NCBI GenBank assembly: GCA_014529385.2
Contig: CM043944.1
Coordinates: forward strand, 66,664,895-66,728,894
Length of the DNA stretch: 64,000 nucleotides
Reading direction: 5' to 3'
Origin: Adiantum capillus-veneris
Taxonomy: Eukaryota; Streptophyta; Polypodiopsida; Polypodiales; Pteridaceae
The notes below the pieces were generated by a model, which saw nothing but the letters and a program-made list of their open reading frames with translations, was not told where the DNA came from and did no database searches. Both the position numbers and the translations under genes were made by a program. The first letter of the stretch is position 1, and each line of letters begins with the position of its first letter. This document shows positions 22,108 to 32,215 of the stretch, one piece after another.

Positions 22108-22425
22108 CTCCAAATCCGAGAACATCGAGCACTTGAGTTTGCACTACATTCCTTCAGAATATGGCTCTTATGGTTTGTATGGAATATGAGAAATCAATGT
22201 ACATTTGATCGAAGCCAGAGTGTCAATCATACAATTCCATGTTTGTCATTAAAGATAGTACGATGGAAGATGCTCTCTCTTGAACAGATCAAGCCTTCAG
22301 AGACAAAGTGGTATTGATCATACAAAAGCTGATAGTGTGACAGCAGATTGTAAATTATTGTAATATAAAGAGCAAATTTCCCCCCCCCTCCCAAAAAAAA
22401 ATAAAAATAAAAAAAAATTCCATTT
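22108..22425 (+). mobile_element. LINE-like 3' end with poly(A) (tentative)
   Basis: A frame through 22317 contains FRIWLLWFVWNMRNQCTFD, similar to the C-terminal WF.WK.RN region found after RT in plant LINEs. It is followed by a short untranslated stretch and an A-rich tail (22395-22420). E3 sits at its upstream border. It is short, so this is a suggestion only. Confidence 0.35.
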
Positions 22426-23472
22426 CATTAAGATTCTCTTCACCGGAGTGAATCTCCTCTTCACAAAAAAGGGTTCTAAACTTGTTTGAAATTTTCTTTA
22501 GATGCTTGCTTTTTCCTTTGTTGAGTTGTTGCTAGAGAGTCGTCCCTTGAGGCCTTGTAAAGCTTTGCTTAAGCTTGTATGCTTGGTGGAAATAGCCATT
22601 GAGATGAGGGCCTTGTAATCCGGGCAAGAGGTTGGGTGCTTTGGAGCACAAAGCTCAAGAGAAAAGGGAAGGAGACCCAAGGTGGGCCGCGGGAAGGGGG
22701 GCCTCTCTGAGGCGGACCCAAATTTCCTATTGAAAACAGTTTGGCACCTTTTCAAAGTCCGTGATCGGACGAGGTGCGGTGCCGTTCGCGACCAAATGCA
22801 AGCAAAGATATCCACCGGATTGAGTGTGAGTAGAGCCTCTAGTTGGTGTCCGACCTGCACATCCCTTGCAATGAAATTCACCACGTGCTTGGAGTCTTGT
22901 GTGGGCTGGTGCTCGATTTGGACAATTGACTTTAGAGAAGGGGTGTAGTGGTCCTTCCCACGTGGGATTTTTTAAAGTAAAGCAGCCTCCAAAAAATCCA
23001 AAAAAGGTCCCTTAGCATTAAATGCTTAAGGCTTCACACACACACACAAAACTTATTCAGCTGTAGGTTTGCAAAAACCAAGAATTAAGCAATGGGGTTA
23101 CCAAGCTCATTGAACATGCCAGTGTACACTGATTTAAATAATCCAGGGTTCTATGAAAATCTCTTGAGACGCACACACACACCAATTACAAATGCCATTT
23201 TTTCTAAAGCGAGGAGAAACTATTGACTGCAAATGCAAGTTCCTAATGGAAAATTAATGAACTTTAATGTTAACTAGGCTTCCAATTGGCCAGTGAGTAG
23301 TGGCCCAAGATTCTTAGGTCCGGAGCATGCTCATGCTAGCCAATGGATTACTAATTAGACATGAGATATACAATAGGAGAGTAAACCTAATGGATCTAGA
23401 TAATGATGATTAAGGAATGCTAATCATACTAGCATACAAATGCATAATAACGAGCCTAGCTATCACTCCCAT
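22426..23472. other. No gene recognised
   Basis: A minus-strand frame at 22498-22884 has no recognisable domain and is probably chance. There are two short CA-rich runs (23037-23047 and 23171-23181). No RNA genes seen. Confidence 0.4.
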
Positions 23473-23484
23473 GCTCTTATACCA
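23473..23484 (-). other. Primer-site-like sequence of an old LTR element
   Basis: Minus strand TGGTATAAGAGC, one base off the iMet site, with an LTR-like end CCATCA just before it. It suggests that 23487-24130 is an LTR into which E2 inserted. No second LTR or coding region was found. Confidence 0.4.
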
Positions 23485-23486
23485 CT

Positions 23487-24130
23487 TGATGGGAATGGGA
23501 TCATGCTAGCTAGGGTCGATGAAAGAGAAACATCGTCCACACAAGTGAGTGTGTGTTGGCTAGATTATCACTCACGTGAATTAGGTTCCAAGATCATTTA
23601 ACTTGGACTTATAAACACGACCTTGATTATTTGCTAAGCCATCAAAAGCTCACCAAAAATAAGGGAGATGTAATCCAAAATAGACTTGTGTTTATTCATT
23701 CATGTAATGAGCTTTAAGTAGCTCTACATCCTTGCACCACAACATGTGGGATAAATACACCTTTCCTCTCCTTGACTCATACTCTATGACACTAGAACAA
23801 AGATCCCACTTTACAATTTGGCTCTCCATATGAATTTTAGTTCTTTCTTAGGCTTCTGGTTCTATTTCGGTCCATGCCTTCTATTTTTGGGTCTTTCTCT
23901 TTTGCTGGTGTCTAGGTCGCAATTCAATATATAGGTGCACCTTATCCCTCATTTCACTCTTTGCCTTATACGATATTCTCTTACATTATCAAGTTATTGT
24001 TCTTGGCTCATTATCTCTTGTCTCTACTACTCTTCCATGTGTATCTTACTCTCCTTGCCTCATTCCTTCATGGTATCTGACAGATAAAGCTTGAGAACAC
24101 TATAACACACAATCAACAAAGCTTCATCAA
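23487..24130 (-). repeat. Possible LTR remnant interrupted by E2
   Basis: Lies next to the degenerate iMet site and is cut at 24130 by E2. Its continuation would be at 35581 onward, but no clear outer end is visible. Confidence 0.3.
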
Positions 24131-24412
24131 TGATGCATGGTTTTTAGGACCCCTTCTGAAGATGCAATAAAGGCACAGTCAGTTGTTGGGGAGATGAGGA
24201 TACTCTAGTCTAAGGGATCTCGAAAGAGAAGAAAAATCTACTTCACAAGCACCAAAGAGTAAAAAGTGCCATGGAAAGAAGATACGTGGGAACGAGCTCT
24301 GATGCATGCCTACAACCTATATCTTACAGAATAGCCCATTCTAGGTGTGAATTTCTAGTGAAATTTACACGAGGATGTTCGTGTGGACTCACAGCACAGC
24401 ATACTCCGTTTT

Positions 24413-24560
24413 CACTTTTTTACCGACAGTAAATATTTTTTACCACAGTAAATATTTTTTACCTACAATAAATATTTTTCACCTACATGGTACATACAAA
24501 TCACTTTTTACCTACAGTAACTTTTTTTACCCATGGTAAATATTTTTTATTGCACCATAA
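24413..24560 (+). repeat. Short tandem repeats in E2 LTR U3
   Basis: About six copies of a 20-bp motif containing TTTTTACC.ACAGTAAATA. They lie upstream of the TATA box and are present in the 3' LTR too (about 34337-34475). Promoter-type direct repeats in U3 often bind regulators; here that is inference. Confidence 0.55.
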
Positions 24561-25053
24561 GTATTTGGTAGGTAACAGTTCACTGTTACTAGAAGCAGTG
24601 ATTGGGCATCAACAATGCAGTTACAGGAGGAGAAAAGGAGAAAATCTTATGGTAAAGGTGAGTCAACAGGGATAAAGACTTTTGAGTTGAAAAGAGACAT
24701 GCTGATTTTTTCAAAGAACACATGTCAAAAAAAGCCATGGTTGAGGATTTTTTGAGAGTTTGATATTCAGGAGGACCCAACTGCCACCTCCCCCCCGCAG
24801 GTCCCCTCCTAACATGTGCAGAACTTCCACTTTCAACAGCCACCTTACCTGCTCTTAAATGCTGGTCAAGGCCTCATCCCCATGTGTCACAATCAGAAAA
24901 ATCAGCATTTACCCTCCCCTCTCACATCACTCTAGAGAATATCTTGATGGTGACATATCAGGTGACCTCAATCTGTTGACAACCCTAAGCAAAAAGTAAC
25001 CCCAATCAGCGGATTTAAGCATGTTTATCCCTAATCCTAAACCCTCTCAGAAA

Positions 25054-25067
25054 CCTATATAAGGAGG
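25054..25067 (+). promoter_or_regulatory. E2 LTR TATA box
   Basis: CCTATATAAGGAGG, identical in the 3' LTR (34975-34990 region) and, with one flanking change, in the nested solo LTR at 27163-27176. Confidence 0.6.
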
Positions 25068-25659
25068 CCTTCTCTCACTCAAAACCAACACTTCACCCAC
25101 TTCACCAAGCAACGAAGCTATGACGGCATTGCTCACAACGAGGAGCCATGGATGGAGCTATACTCTCTCTCCCTCTCTCTCTCCCTCTAGTATGCTACGT
25201 TACTAGCCCTAAAACCTAAATAAGGAGTCTTCTCTCATGCTCCATGGCCACCATCCTCGCCATCATTCTCTAAGGTATTGATGTGTTGCTAGTAGGATCA
25301 TACCTACTTGCTGGGTTGATTGTTTTTGACAAGGGATTATGCCATCCTTGGCTTGCTTCTCTATATCCTTGTTATGTATGATCAGATGCCATTGTATTGT
25401 TAAGCTGATGTCTTATGTATATATATGCTACATAAGGTCCCTAAGCTTCGCTTCTATGTGTTTTGCCATATGTTTTGATGCCATCATAATGCCAGAAGTC
25501 TCACTTGCCTATGTGCACTATGTGTGAGGTCCCTAAACCTCTTAATTTAAGGTGGTGCCCCCTTTGTTTTGTTCTTTGCTTGTTTGTATGAGGCGTGGTT
25601 TGTGGAGTGTGCACGAGTACAGAGGCCACCCGATTGCACTGCTCTTTTTCCCGCTATCA

Positions 25660-25680
25660 TTTTGGTGCCCCCACGGAGGA
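25660..25680 (+). other. Putative E2 primer-binding site
   Basis: TTTTGGTGCCCCCACGGAGG begins directly after the LTR. TGGTGCCCCCAC fits a tRNA 3' end complement by position; the tRNA is not identified. Confidence 0.45.
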
Positions 25681-25731
25681 GGGCTACACAGACCTTGAGT
25701 CCACAAGCAATGAAGATGTGCAGTCTACAAC

Positions 25732-25917
25732 ATGGACGAATGGTGTGAGGAGTTTGCAAATTGGAGAACAGAAGAGGAGGAGGCTTTAGAGGCCTTAAAA
25801 GATTTCATCGAGGTCTTGTTACCAGGTTGTAGTGTCATTGAAATTCAAGAAGTAAGTTCTTCTACATGCCTTGTTCGTGATCGTCGCCAAGGAAGGAGAG
25901 TGAGAAGAAGAGCTTGA
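25732..25917 (+). CDS. E2 leader ORF, first part (unknown function)
   Basis: 61 codons with an ATG: an acidic start (WRTEEEEALEALKDF), then a basic end (RDRRQGRRVRRRA). It continues in other frames as 25914-26129 (HELEIFYINIHEG, then PTKRRKITY) and 26116-26301 (PPEAKRRRLAY), which suggests one leader protein broken by frame changes. The two KRR-x-[IL]-x-Y patches look like nuclear-localisation signals. The family is not recognised. Confidence 0.4.
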   Translation: MDEWCEEFANWRTEEEEALEALKDFIEVLLPGCSVIEIQEVSSSTCLVRDRRQGRRVRRRA

Positions 25918-26301
25918 TATACCTCTCCTCTCAACCTATGAGTGCTCCAGAAACCTCCAACGCACATGAGCTTGAAATATTCTACATCAACATACACGAA
26001 GGTACTGTGACACACATTAAGGGAAGAGAAAGCATCACCAGACCTCTCTTTCCTGAGGAGCCGACTAAGAGGAGGAAGATCACCTATACACCGAAGTGGC
26101 CCAAGGCGGCAGTGCGTGCTCAAGCGTAAGGTAACATTTGGCTTAATCTCCTTAATAAGGGATTACATGACCACTACAGGCAAGAAAAAGGCTACTGAGC
26201 AACCAACTTCAACCTCCAACTTGCAACCACGACTCTCACCCCTAAATCCTCCTGAAGCAAAGAGGCGAAGGCTTGCCTACAAGATTGCCACCCGTCTGTG
26301 A
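25914..26301 (+). pseudogene. E2 leader ORF, middle part, frame-shifted
   Basis: Two overlapping frames (to 26129 and from 26116) read on from the first part. The last ends in TGA 26299-26301 but stays open beyond it in the same frame up to the solo LTR at 26334. If that LTR and one duplication copy are taken out, the frame continues exactly into 27883-28249. Charged, no recognised domain. Confidence 0.35.
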
Positions 26302-26333
26302 GTGCTCCTAGTGCACTTTGTGAATCTAGACAC

Positions 26334-27878
26334 TGATGGGGGCTTTTCACAAGCCAAGCTCCCATACCCCTCTTCTCTCGTCCCCACCCCATGAAAACCC
26401 CTCTTAGGGAAGGAGTGATAAAAGGCATTGGAAAAAGTAAGAAAAAAATAAAGTATGATTATGTAAATATATAAGAAAGGTAAAATAGGTCACCTCATGC
26501 CTGCAGGGTAGCCCATCCCCACCTTGCCTCCTTTTTCTTCACTGTTGTCCCGTCGGGTGTCCCTTTTCCTCTCCTCCACTCAAAGGTCAACCCCCTCTCT
26601 CTTCCGCTTGTCCTTTCTCCTTTCTCTCTCCCCTCAAGCTACCCCACCTCTCACCAATAATGCATTATAACTCACCAATAATGCACCCTAACTCACATGC
26701 AACTTACCCTATCTTCCAAAATAGTATACCCCACCCCCTCTTTCTCTCTCCTATCATATCCCATGACCCAAATACCCCCCTCTCTCTCTAAAGGGCGCCA
26801 TGTCTCTTGTCTTGTAGCTAAATAACCTCTCCCACACTCACACACACTCAGTTTCACTGAAAAAGGTGCCCACAGACCCATCCCCACCCAGTGGTTACCT
26901 GATTTTTCTTGTGTTCACACACATCTGCACACAGATTCACCTCTGAACACACTCCCCTCTCTCCCCTCTTGTAATTACTTTATTCTCCATGTCACCTCTC
27001 ACTTTTTTTCATCAACCCATCTCTCTCTCTTAGTCTCTCTCTCATAAGACTGCTGTTCTGGCACATATACACACAGCCAGACAAGTGGGGCCCACAGTCA
27101 CATGGCCTATGTAGATAATGATTTCTTCATTTCTAAATTCTAGAATTTCTCCCCCCTCCTCCCCTATATAAGGAGGGGTCACCATCACACTAAACACACA
27201 CACCATCACCAAAGAGTACACTATGCACTGTGTGTGCCTAGTGCACACACACACACACCCACACCATCACCATCACCGCAATCACCATGCTCGACTTGAG
27301 CATGACCTCTACACCCTTGGGCTATGGAAGATGAAGGGAAACTAAATGAAGGATGATGGCCATAACCCTCGTGCGAGTCTTTGCCATCAACTCCCACGTA
27401 TCCGCCATGTGCTCTACCACGCTATCCCTTCTCATTCCCCTACCCTATGCTCCCCATTTCATCGCCTTATTCTCTAAATGAAGCTTGAGGTTTTGTGAGT
27501 ATGTTTTCTTGCAATGTTTTGCCAATGTGAGGTGTGCGGAATCGCCACCTAGTCTTGTGTTTGGAGTGAGCTTGTGTATGTGTGAAGGGTGTACGGATTC
27601 GCCATCCTTTTGTGGTGCCTAAGTACTAAGCCGCTATACCCCCTCCCTCACCCTCTCTCTCTCTCACTTGATCTCATTCCCTTTCCTCTTCATCATTACT
27701 CCCAAGCATCTATCTCTCTTGGATGAAAACTTTGTTATGGTGGTGTGTTGTTTGCGTCCTAGCCGTTGAAGCTAGGTGGTGCCCCCTGTTTGCTTTACCA
27801 TGATAGGCTCGAGGCGCGCCATTCGGTCCCCGGTGTTTTAGAGGCCGTCGTGGTTCGGGGTTCTCTTTGCTCCCATCA
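26334..27878 (+). mobile_element. Solo LTR of a related element inside the E2 leader
   Basis: About 1545 bp, TGATGGGGGC...CTCCCATCA, flanked by a 4-bp duplication ACAC (26330-26333 and 27879-27882). It resembles the E4 LTR at both ends: start TGA.GG..G.TTTTC, and a 3' end with CTAGCCG.T.AAGCTAGGTGGTGCCCCC, then GAGGCCGTCG. It has its own TATA box CCCCTATATAAGGAGG at 27161-27176. Pyrimidine-rich and CA-rich interior. Removing it leaves a leader of normal length. Confidence 0.65.
27163..27176 (+). promoter_or_regulatory. TATA box of the solo LTR
   Basis: CCTATATAAGGAGG, the same core as the E2 LTR, about 700 bp before the LTR end. Confidence 0.5.
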
Positions 27879-27882
27879 ACAC

Positions 27883-28249
27883 CACCAATCCCAAGCCAAC
27901 CTCCTGTGCGCGTGAAGATCACTTTGGATATTGTCCAAAGTGCTTTGGAGATTGGGTGAAAAGCCTCCCTGCCCTACCTTTGCTGCTAATTTTCAAGAAG
28001 TTATCTCAATCTAAGGAAACTATCTTAGTTGATGATGTGCTGTACATTAATGGTGTCACTTTCATTCGTCATGTTGATTATGGTAATAGCATCCAATTTT
28101 TGCTTGCTAAAAGGCTCAGCATTGTACAAAGTGTTGCCATCACGCCTTACGTCTTCACAGATGCATCAGGAAGAGTCGAAGTGATCCGAGGTGCTGACCT
28201 TCTGTGGCTGATCACGCTCATTGGTCCCAAGGTGGTGCAACTAAGCTAG
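27883..28249 (+). CDS. E2 leader ORF, last part, with Cys pair
   Basis: Open from the solo-LTR junction to the stop at 28249 without an ATG near its start, so it is probably the C-terminal part of the leader protein. It holds DHFGYCPKCFGDW (C-x2-C, a possible half zinc site), VDDVLYINGVTF, and a hydrophobic end (LLWLITLIG). It ends 16 nt before the next small ORF. Function unknown. Confidence 0.4.
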
Positions 28250-28265
28250 GCTCTTGTGTGTAAGT

Positions 28266-28493
28266 ATGGATGCCAATAATGAGAATGATGATCCCCGCAT
28301 GTTTCCTTTCCATTTTGTGCGTCATATCCGTATGAATATTTGTATTGATAGAAAAATCTTTTATCAGCAAAGAATAGCCCTGTTGTTTGGAGCCGAGAGA
28401 CTTGGGGAAATCTTGCGCTCTCCTCATCCTGTCATTCTACCCTTACTAGACTATTACCATTCCTTTGATGTGTCGATCTTCATCCTATTTTGA
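28266..28493 (+). CDS. Leader-encoded conserved small protein of E2
   Basis: 75 codons from ATG 28266. It is homologous to the LTR-encoded frames of E1: about 38 of 58 aligned residues agree with copy A. Conserved blocks are FH.VR.IR.N, RKI..QQRI, LFG.ERL.EIL, SP.P.ILPL.DY and SFDVS. The N-terminal DD..MF likewise matches. It lies about 90 bp before the gag ATG, so in the same relative place (transcript leader) as in E1. No known domain; possibly an accessory protein of these elements. Confidence 0.65.
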   Translation: MDANNENDDPRMFPFHFVRHIRMNICIDRKIFYQQRIALLFGAERLGEILRSPHPVILPLLDYYHSFDVSIFILF

Positions 28494-28584
28494 GATAAAT
28501 TGTGCTAAAGCTCCAAATTGTAATTACCATACTCTATTTTAAAATAAATTGGAGCTGTTTGTGTAATTGTTTACTCTCTCACTT

Positions 28585-29880
28585 ATGGCCTTCCCTAATT
28601 TTTATGGTAAGCCTGGGGAGGTTGCTCCAGACTTTTTGGATAATTTGGAAATGGCCTTTCTGGTATCGGGAAGGGATGACGAAGCTACTAAGTTAAGGGC
28701 CTTTCCTTTGGTCTTGAGGGAAGGTTCAAAATTATGGTATCAAACTTTGGCACCTGAAGAAAGAAGAGACTGGGAGTCCTTAAAGATGGCCTTCATCGAA
28801 GAATTTCGCCGCCATGAGCCCCCAGAGGAGATATGGAGACAGCTCTTAGAGCTACGCCAAACATCACCCAATGACTATAGAAGCTATGAAGGAAAGTTTT
28901 CCAACCTGTGGGAGAAATGGTGTGCATCACTAGGTGAAGGAGAAAGGGCGCCAGAATGCCTAAAGAAGGACTGTTTCCTGGCAGGGCTTTACCCCATCCT
29001 TCGAGAAAAGGTAAAAGGTAAATTCCCAGATACCTTTGATAAAGCTATGACTTATGCAAGGGAGAAGGATAGGAAGTTAAAATTCCAAGCTCAACTACAA
29101 GGGGGAATGGAGCCTCCACCGCTAGCTCAACCTACGGCAAGGGTAGTAGCAGGGACAGGAGCAACATACCAAGAGTCCTCTCAACAAGAATTACTTCAAC
29201 AAATCACCAATCAACTAGAGAGCTTGTCCATCAATCTGGTTCAAGGTGTAAGGGCTCCCCAACCAGGAAATGAACAAAATAGAAAAGAAGGACAAAGGCA
29301 AGCACGTGAGTACATTTGCTACAACTGTGGAGAGGTAGGTCACGGCATGTATTATTGCCCCCATCCACGACGCTATCAAGGAAATGGTAATCAAAGATGG
29401 CCTCCTCGCCCGCAAGTCACTCCTCCTCGAGCTAGGCCACTAAATGGAAAAAATGCACACGTGGCTCCACCAATCCAAATATTGAGACCCCCTCCTCCAC
29501 CACTACAAGCACCAGCAGAGGTCCCTCCACTACCATCGAGAGGGGAGGAAAGGGCTGTCTCTGTCATAAGTCTTGACAATGGTAAGGATAAAGGGAAAGA
29601 AAAAATGGAGGAAGCTGTTGCCATGCCAATAAAGAGAGTTAGGAGACAAAGAACTGATGAAATGGAAGCTTCAGAGCCGGATAAAGGGAATGAGGGTTCC
29701 TCCCAAGTGATAGGAGACAAGAAAAGGAAGAGTAGGTCAAGGAGGCACATAGGAGTAGAAGACTTTCCACTTGGGGTAGGATCCATACCTTACGACCTGG
29801 TAGCAGATGTGAGTAAGCAAGGACCAAAGATTTCATGGCAGCAACTCCTCCACCTTTCCCCAAAGATGCGTAGAACCTAG
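28585..29880 (+). CDS. gag: E2 gag
   Basis: ATG 28585 is chosen because it is the first ATG and capsid homology (FYGKPGEVAPDFLDNLEMAF) starts at once. Capsid residues run to about 190 (WYQTLAPEERRDWESLKMAF, then FLAGLYPILREKVKG). A CCHC zinc knuckle (C-YN-C-GEVG-H-GMYY-C) is at residues 245-258. A proline-rich stretch and a basic/acidic tail with KRKSRSRR follow. 431 codons, intact. The stop TAG 29878-29880 is in frame with protease, so it could be a real gag end or a nonsense change. Confidence 0.82.
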   Translation: MAFPNFYGKPGEVAPDFLDNLEMAFLVSGRDDEATKLRAFPLVLREGSKLWYQTLAPEERRDWESLKMAFIEEFRRHEPPEEIWRQLLELRQTSPNDYRSYEGKFSNLWEKWCASLGEGERAPECLKKDCFLAGLYPILREKVKGKFPDTFDKAMTYAREKDRKLKFQAQLQGGMEPPPLAQPTARVVAGTGATYQESSQQELLQQITNQLESLSINLVQGVRAPQPGNEQNRKEGQRQAREYICYNCGEVGHGMYYCPHPRRYQGNGNQRWPPRPQVTPPRARPLNGKNAHVAPPIQILRPPPPPLQAPAEVPPLPSRGEERAVSVISLDNGKDKGKEKMEEAVAMPIKRVRRQRTDEMEASEPDKGNEGSSQVIGDKKRKSRSRRHIGVEDFPLGVGSIPYDLVADVSKQGPKISWQQLLHLSPKMRRT

Positions 29881-30479
29881 TCTAAGATGGTCAGCACCAG
29901 GAGGGCTAAGGCAAAGTCAGTTGGATCTATTAGTGCAAGAGGCATGAAGGATATCGTGCCAGGCATTGATGCAGAGATTAAGAGTCAGCGAGTCTCCAAT
30001 GTGTACGTAGATGGTGGAGCCGAGATTTGTGTTATGACAGAGAAATTAATGCACAGGTTGGGTTTGGAAGTAAACGAGAAAACTTCCTTACAAGATAAGA
30101 TGGCAAATAATGTAAGGGTGGCTTGTGTGGGAAAGGTTAATGGAGTGAAGGTTTCAGCTTTTGGTGTTGCAATCTCAATTGATGCTTATGTGATCCTAAC
30201 TAAGGGGGAGGGCTATCCGCTAATCCTTGGAAGACCTTGGCTTATGGCTATGAAAGCTAGGCAAGATTGGGAGACAGGTTCCCTTGAGTTGCGACCAAAT
30301 CATAAGGTAGGTGGCAAGCAACAAAAAATTGTGTATGACATGAAGCAGGGTAGACAACAAGACCTAGAGATGGAGACTTCTATGGATGAATGGAGCACAA
30401 GCAGTTGCTCTTCATCTGAGGATGAGTCATCTGAGGAGGATGCTCTGTAAACAAGGAAGAAGCCACAGGCTTAGAGGAG
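29881..30479 (+). pseudogene. E2 retropepsin
   Basis: In frame with gag after TAG. Catalytic site YVDGGAEICVM (D-G-G, the form common in Tat/Athila proteases), flap region, then YPLILGRPWL and a DWETGSLEL segment. It ends in an acidic Ser/Glu-rich tail with TAA 30448-30450. Coding then moves to another frame at 30480, so a frame change or a programmed shift separates it from RT. Confidence 0.72.
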
Positions 30480-32215
30480 ATGCTAGCTAAGGACCTACTA
30501 GAAGAAGAGAGAGAACCCTATTTACAGGTACTAAAGAAGCATGCTGGCCTCTTTATAACTGATTACGAGCACATTAAAGGAGTGACGGTAACCCAACACC
30601 ATATCCAATTAAAGGAAGGTGCCAAACCAGTGGTGCAAAGGCTAAGGAGATTAGGGCTAGTGCAACAAGATGCACTCTTAAAAGAAGTAAAAAGATTACT
30701 CAAGGCAGGATCTATCTACCCAGTGGAAGATTCTAAGTGGGTGTCTCCAGTTGTGGTAGCACCAAAGAAAAATGGGAAGTGGAGGGTATGTGTAGATTAC
30801 AAGCCTCTAAACGCAGCCACAAAAAGGGACCATTTTCCTTTGCCTTTTCAAGATGAAATACTAAATGAAGTGGCTGGTCATGAAAGGTACACAGTGTGTG
30901 ATGGGTACTCAGGCTACTTCCAAATCAGAATTGCAGATGAAGACCAAAGAAAGACTACCTTCATAACACCTTGGGGGTGTTTTGCTTATAGAGTTATGCC
31001 TTTTGGTTTAACTAATGCCCCAGGTACTTTCCAGAGGTTTATGAACTTGGTGTTTCAACCTTACTTTGGTAAGTCCATACGAGTCTTCATTGATGATTTT
31101 TGCATTTACAGCTCTAGGGAAGTACATCTGTCCAAGGTTGATGAAGGTTTCGCCCGTCTGGCCCAATTGGGTGGGCAATTGTTAGACAAGTGCCACATAG
31201 GTGAGAGCAAGGTCACTCTACTAGGCCATGTTGTGTCTCAAGATGGTATTGAGGCTGACCCTGAAAAGGTAAATACATTGTTAGCTTTACCTACTCCTTC
31301 AAACGTGAAGCAACTAGTCTCCTTCATTCAAAAGGTTCGCTACATGGGACGATTCATACATCTCCTTTCTCAGGCAATCTATCCTTTGCAGCAGCTCACT
31401 AAACACACTACATTGACATGGAGTGAGGAGGGTGAAAGGTGCTTTCAAGAAGTTAAAACCATTTTGAGCTCATTGCCTGTCGTCCTACAACCCACATGGG
31501 GTGAATTATTCTATGTAAATCCTAGCGTAGGTCCAGAAGCTCTAGGAGCTGTCTTGATGCAAAAATACCGAAAGACATCTCTCATGAGACCAGTCTACTT
31601 CTCTAGTAGAGTGATGACAGCTGCTGAAAAGGGTTTCAACGCAACTGAGCAATTGGTGCTAGCTCTTAAGTTTGCAGTGGAGAAGTTTCGGGCTTACTTA
31701 CTTCCGAGACAATTTGTGGTGATCACAACTGAGGAGGTTTTTCCATATGCCCTACAACACATGGAATTGTCTCAAAGAATAGCAAAGTGGGTGGTGCAGC
31801 TTCAAGAGTTTGACTACACACTACAAGTAGAGGATTCCACCTGTGCTTGTTTGGCAGAAGTCCTCACACAAAGGTGTTATGAGAAGGCCAAGAAAGAGGC
31901 ACCTCGTAAGGTACCATCTATCCCAAAGCCTGACGTTCTACTGGGAGCACACAGTCTGTATTTTGATGGGGCTTACAAGAGGACCAAAGACAAGGCATCA
32001 GCATGCATAGTAATATTAGGTCCAGAGAAGGAGAAGATCTTTGCAAAAGGGTTTCATCTAAAAGAGGTTCATTCTAACAATGAAGCAGAGTACCATGCCC
32101 TTGTTTTAGGGTTGCAATGTTGTCTTTCTCAGGGCATCACAAAGCTAAATGTTTTTGGTGACTCCATGTTGATTGTTAAGCAAATAAGCAAATGGTTGGT
32201 GTATGGGCCTGTAAA
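30480..32215 (+). pseudogene. E2 reverse transcriptase, RNase H and second (archaeal-type) RNase H
   Basis: RT: SPVVVAPKKNGKWRVCVDY (fingers), DGYSGYFQI, FGLTNAPGTFQRF and catalytic FIDD at 31086-31097. First RNase H: FYVNPSVGPEALGAVL to about residue 460; its usual first Asp is Asn, so it may be inactive. The second RNase H has LYFDGAY (Asp near 31965), NNEAEYHALVLGL (Glu) and VFGDSML (Asp), the full set for an archaeal-type enzyme, a hallmark of Tat elements. A frame change near 32195 leads into VWACKND in the next frame. Confidence 0.82.

Larger units (their letters stand above)
24131..25659 (+). repeat. E2 5' LTR
   Basis: Starts TGATGCATGG and ends CCCGCTATCA. It contains a cluster of 'ttttttacc.acagtaaatat' tandem motifs (24415-24550), a TATA box near 25055, and a U5 segment GGTGGTGCCCCC shared with the E4 LTR and the solo LTR. 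Confidence 0.92.

Noticed and set aside
22498-22884. 128-codon minus-strand frame
   Set aside because: No domain, odd composition, and no element context; likely chance.
24413-24560. CRISPR-like array of short repeats
   Set aside because: Repeats are diverged, spacing is irregular and they lie in an LTR of a plant element.
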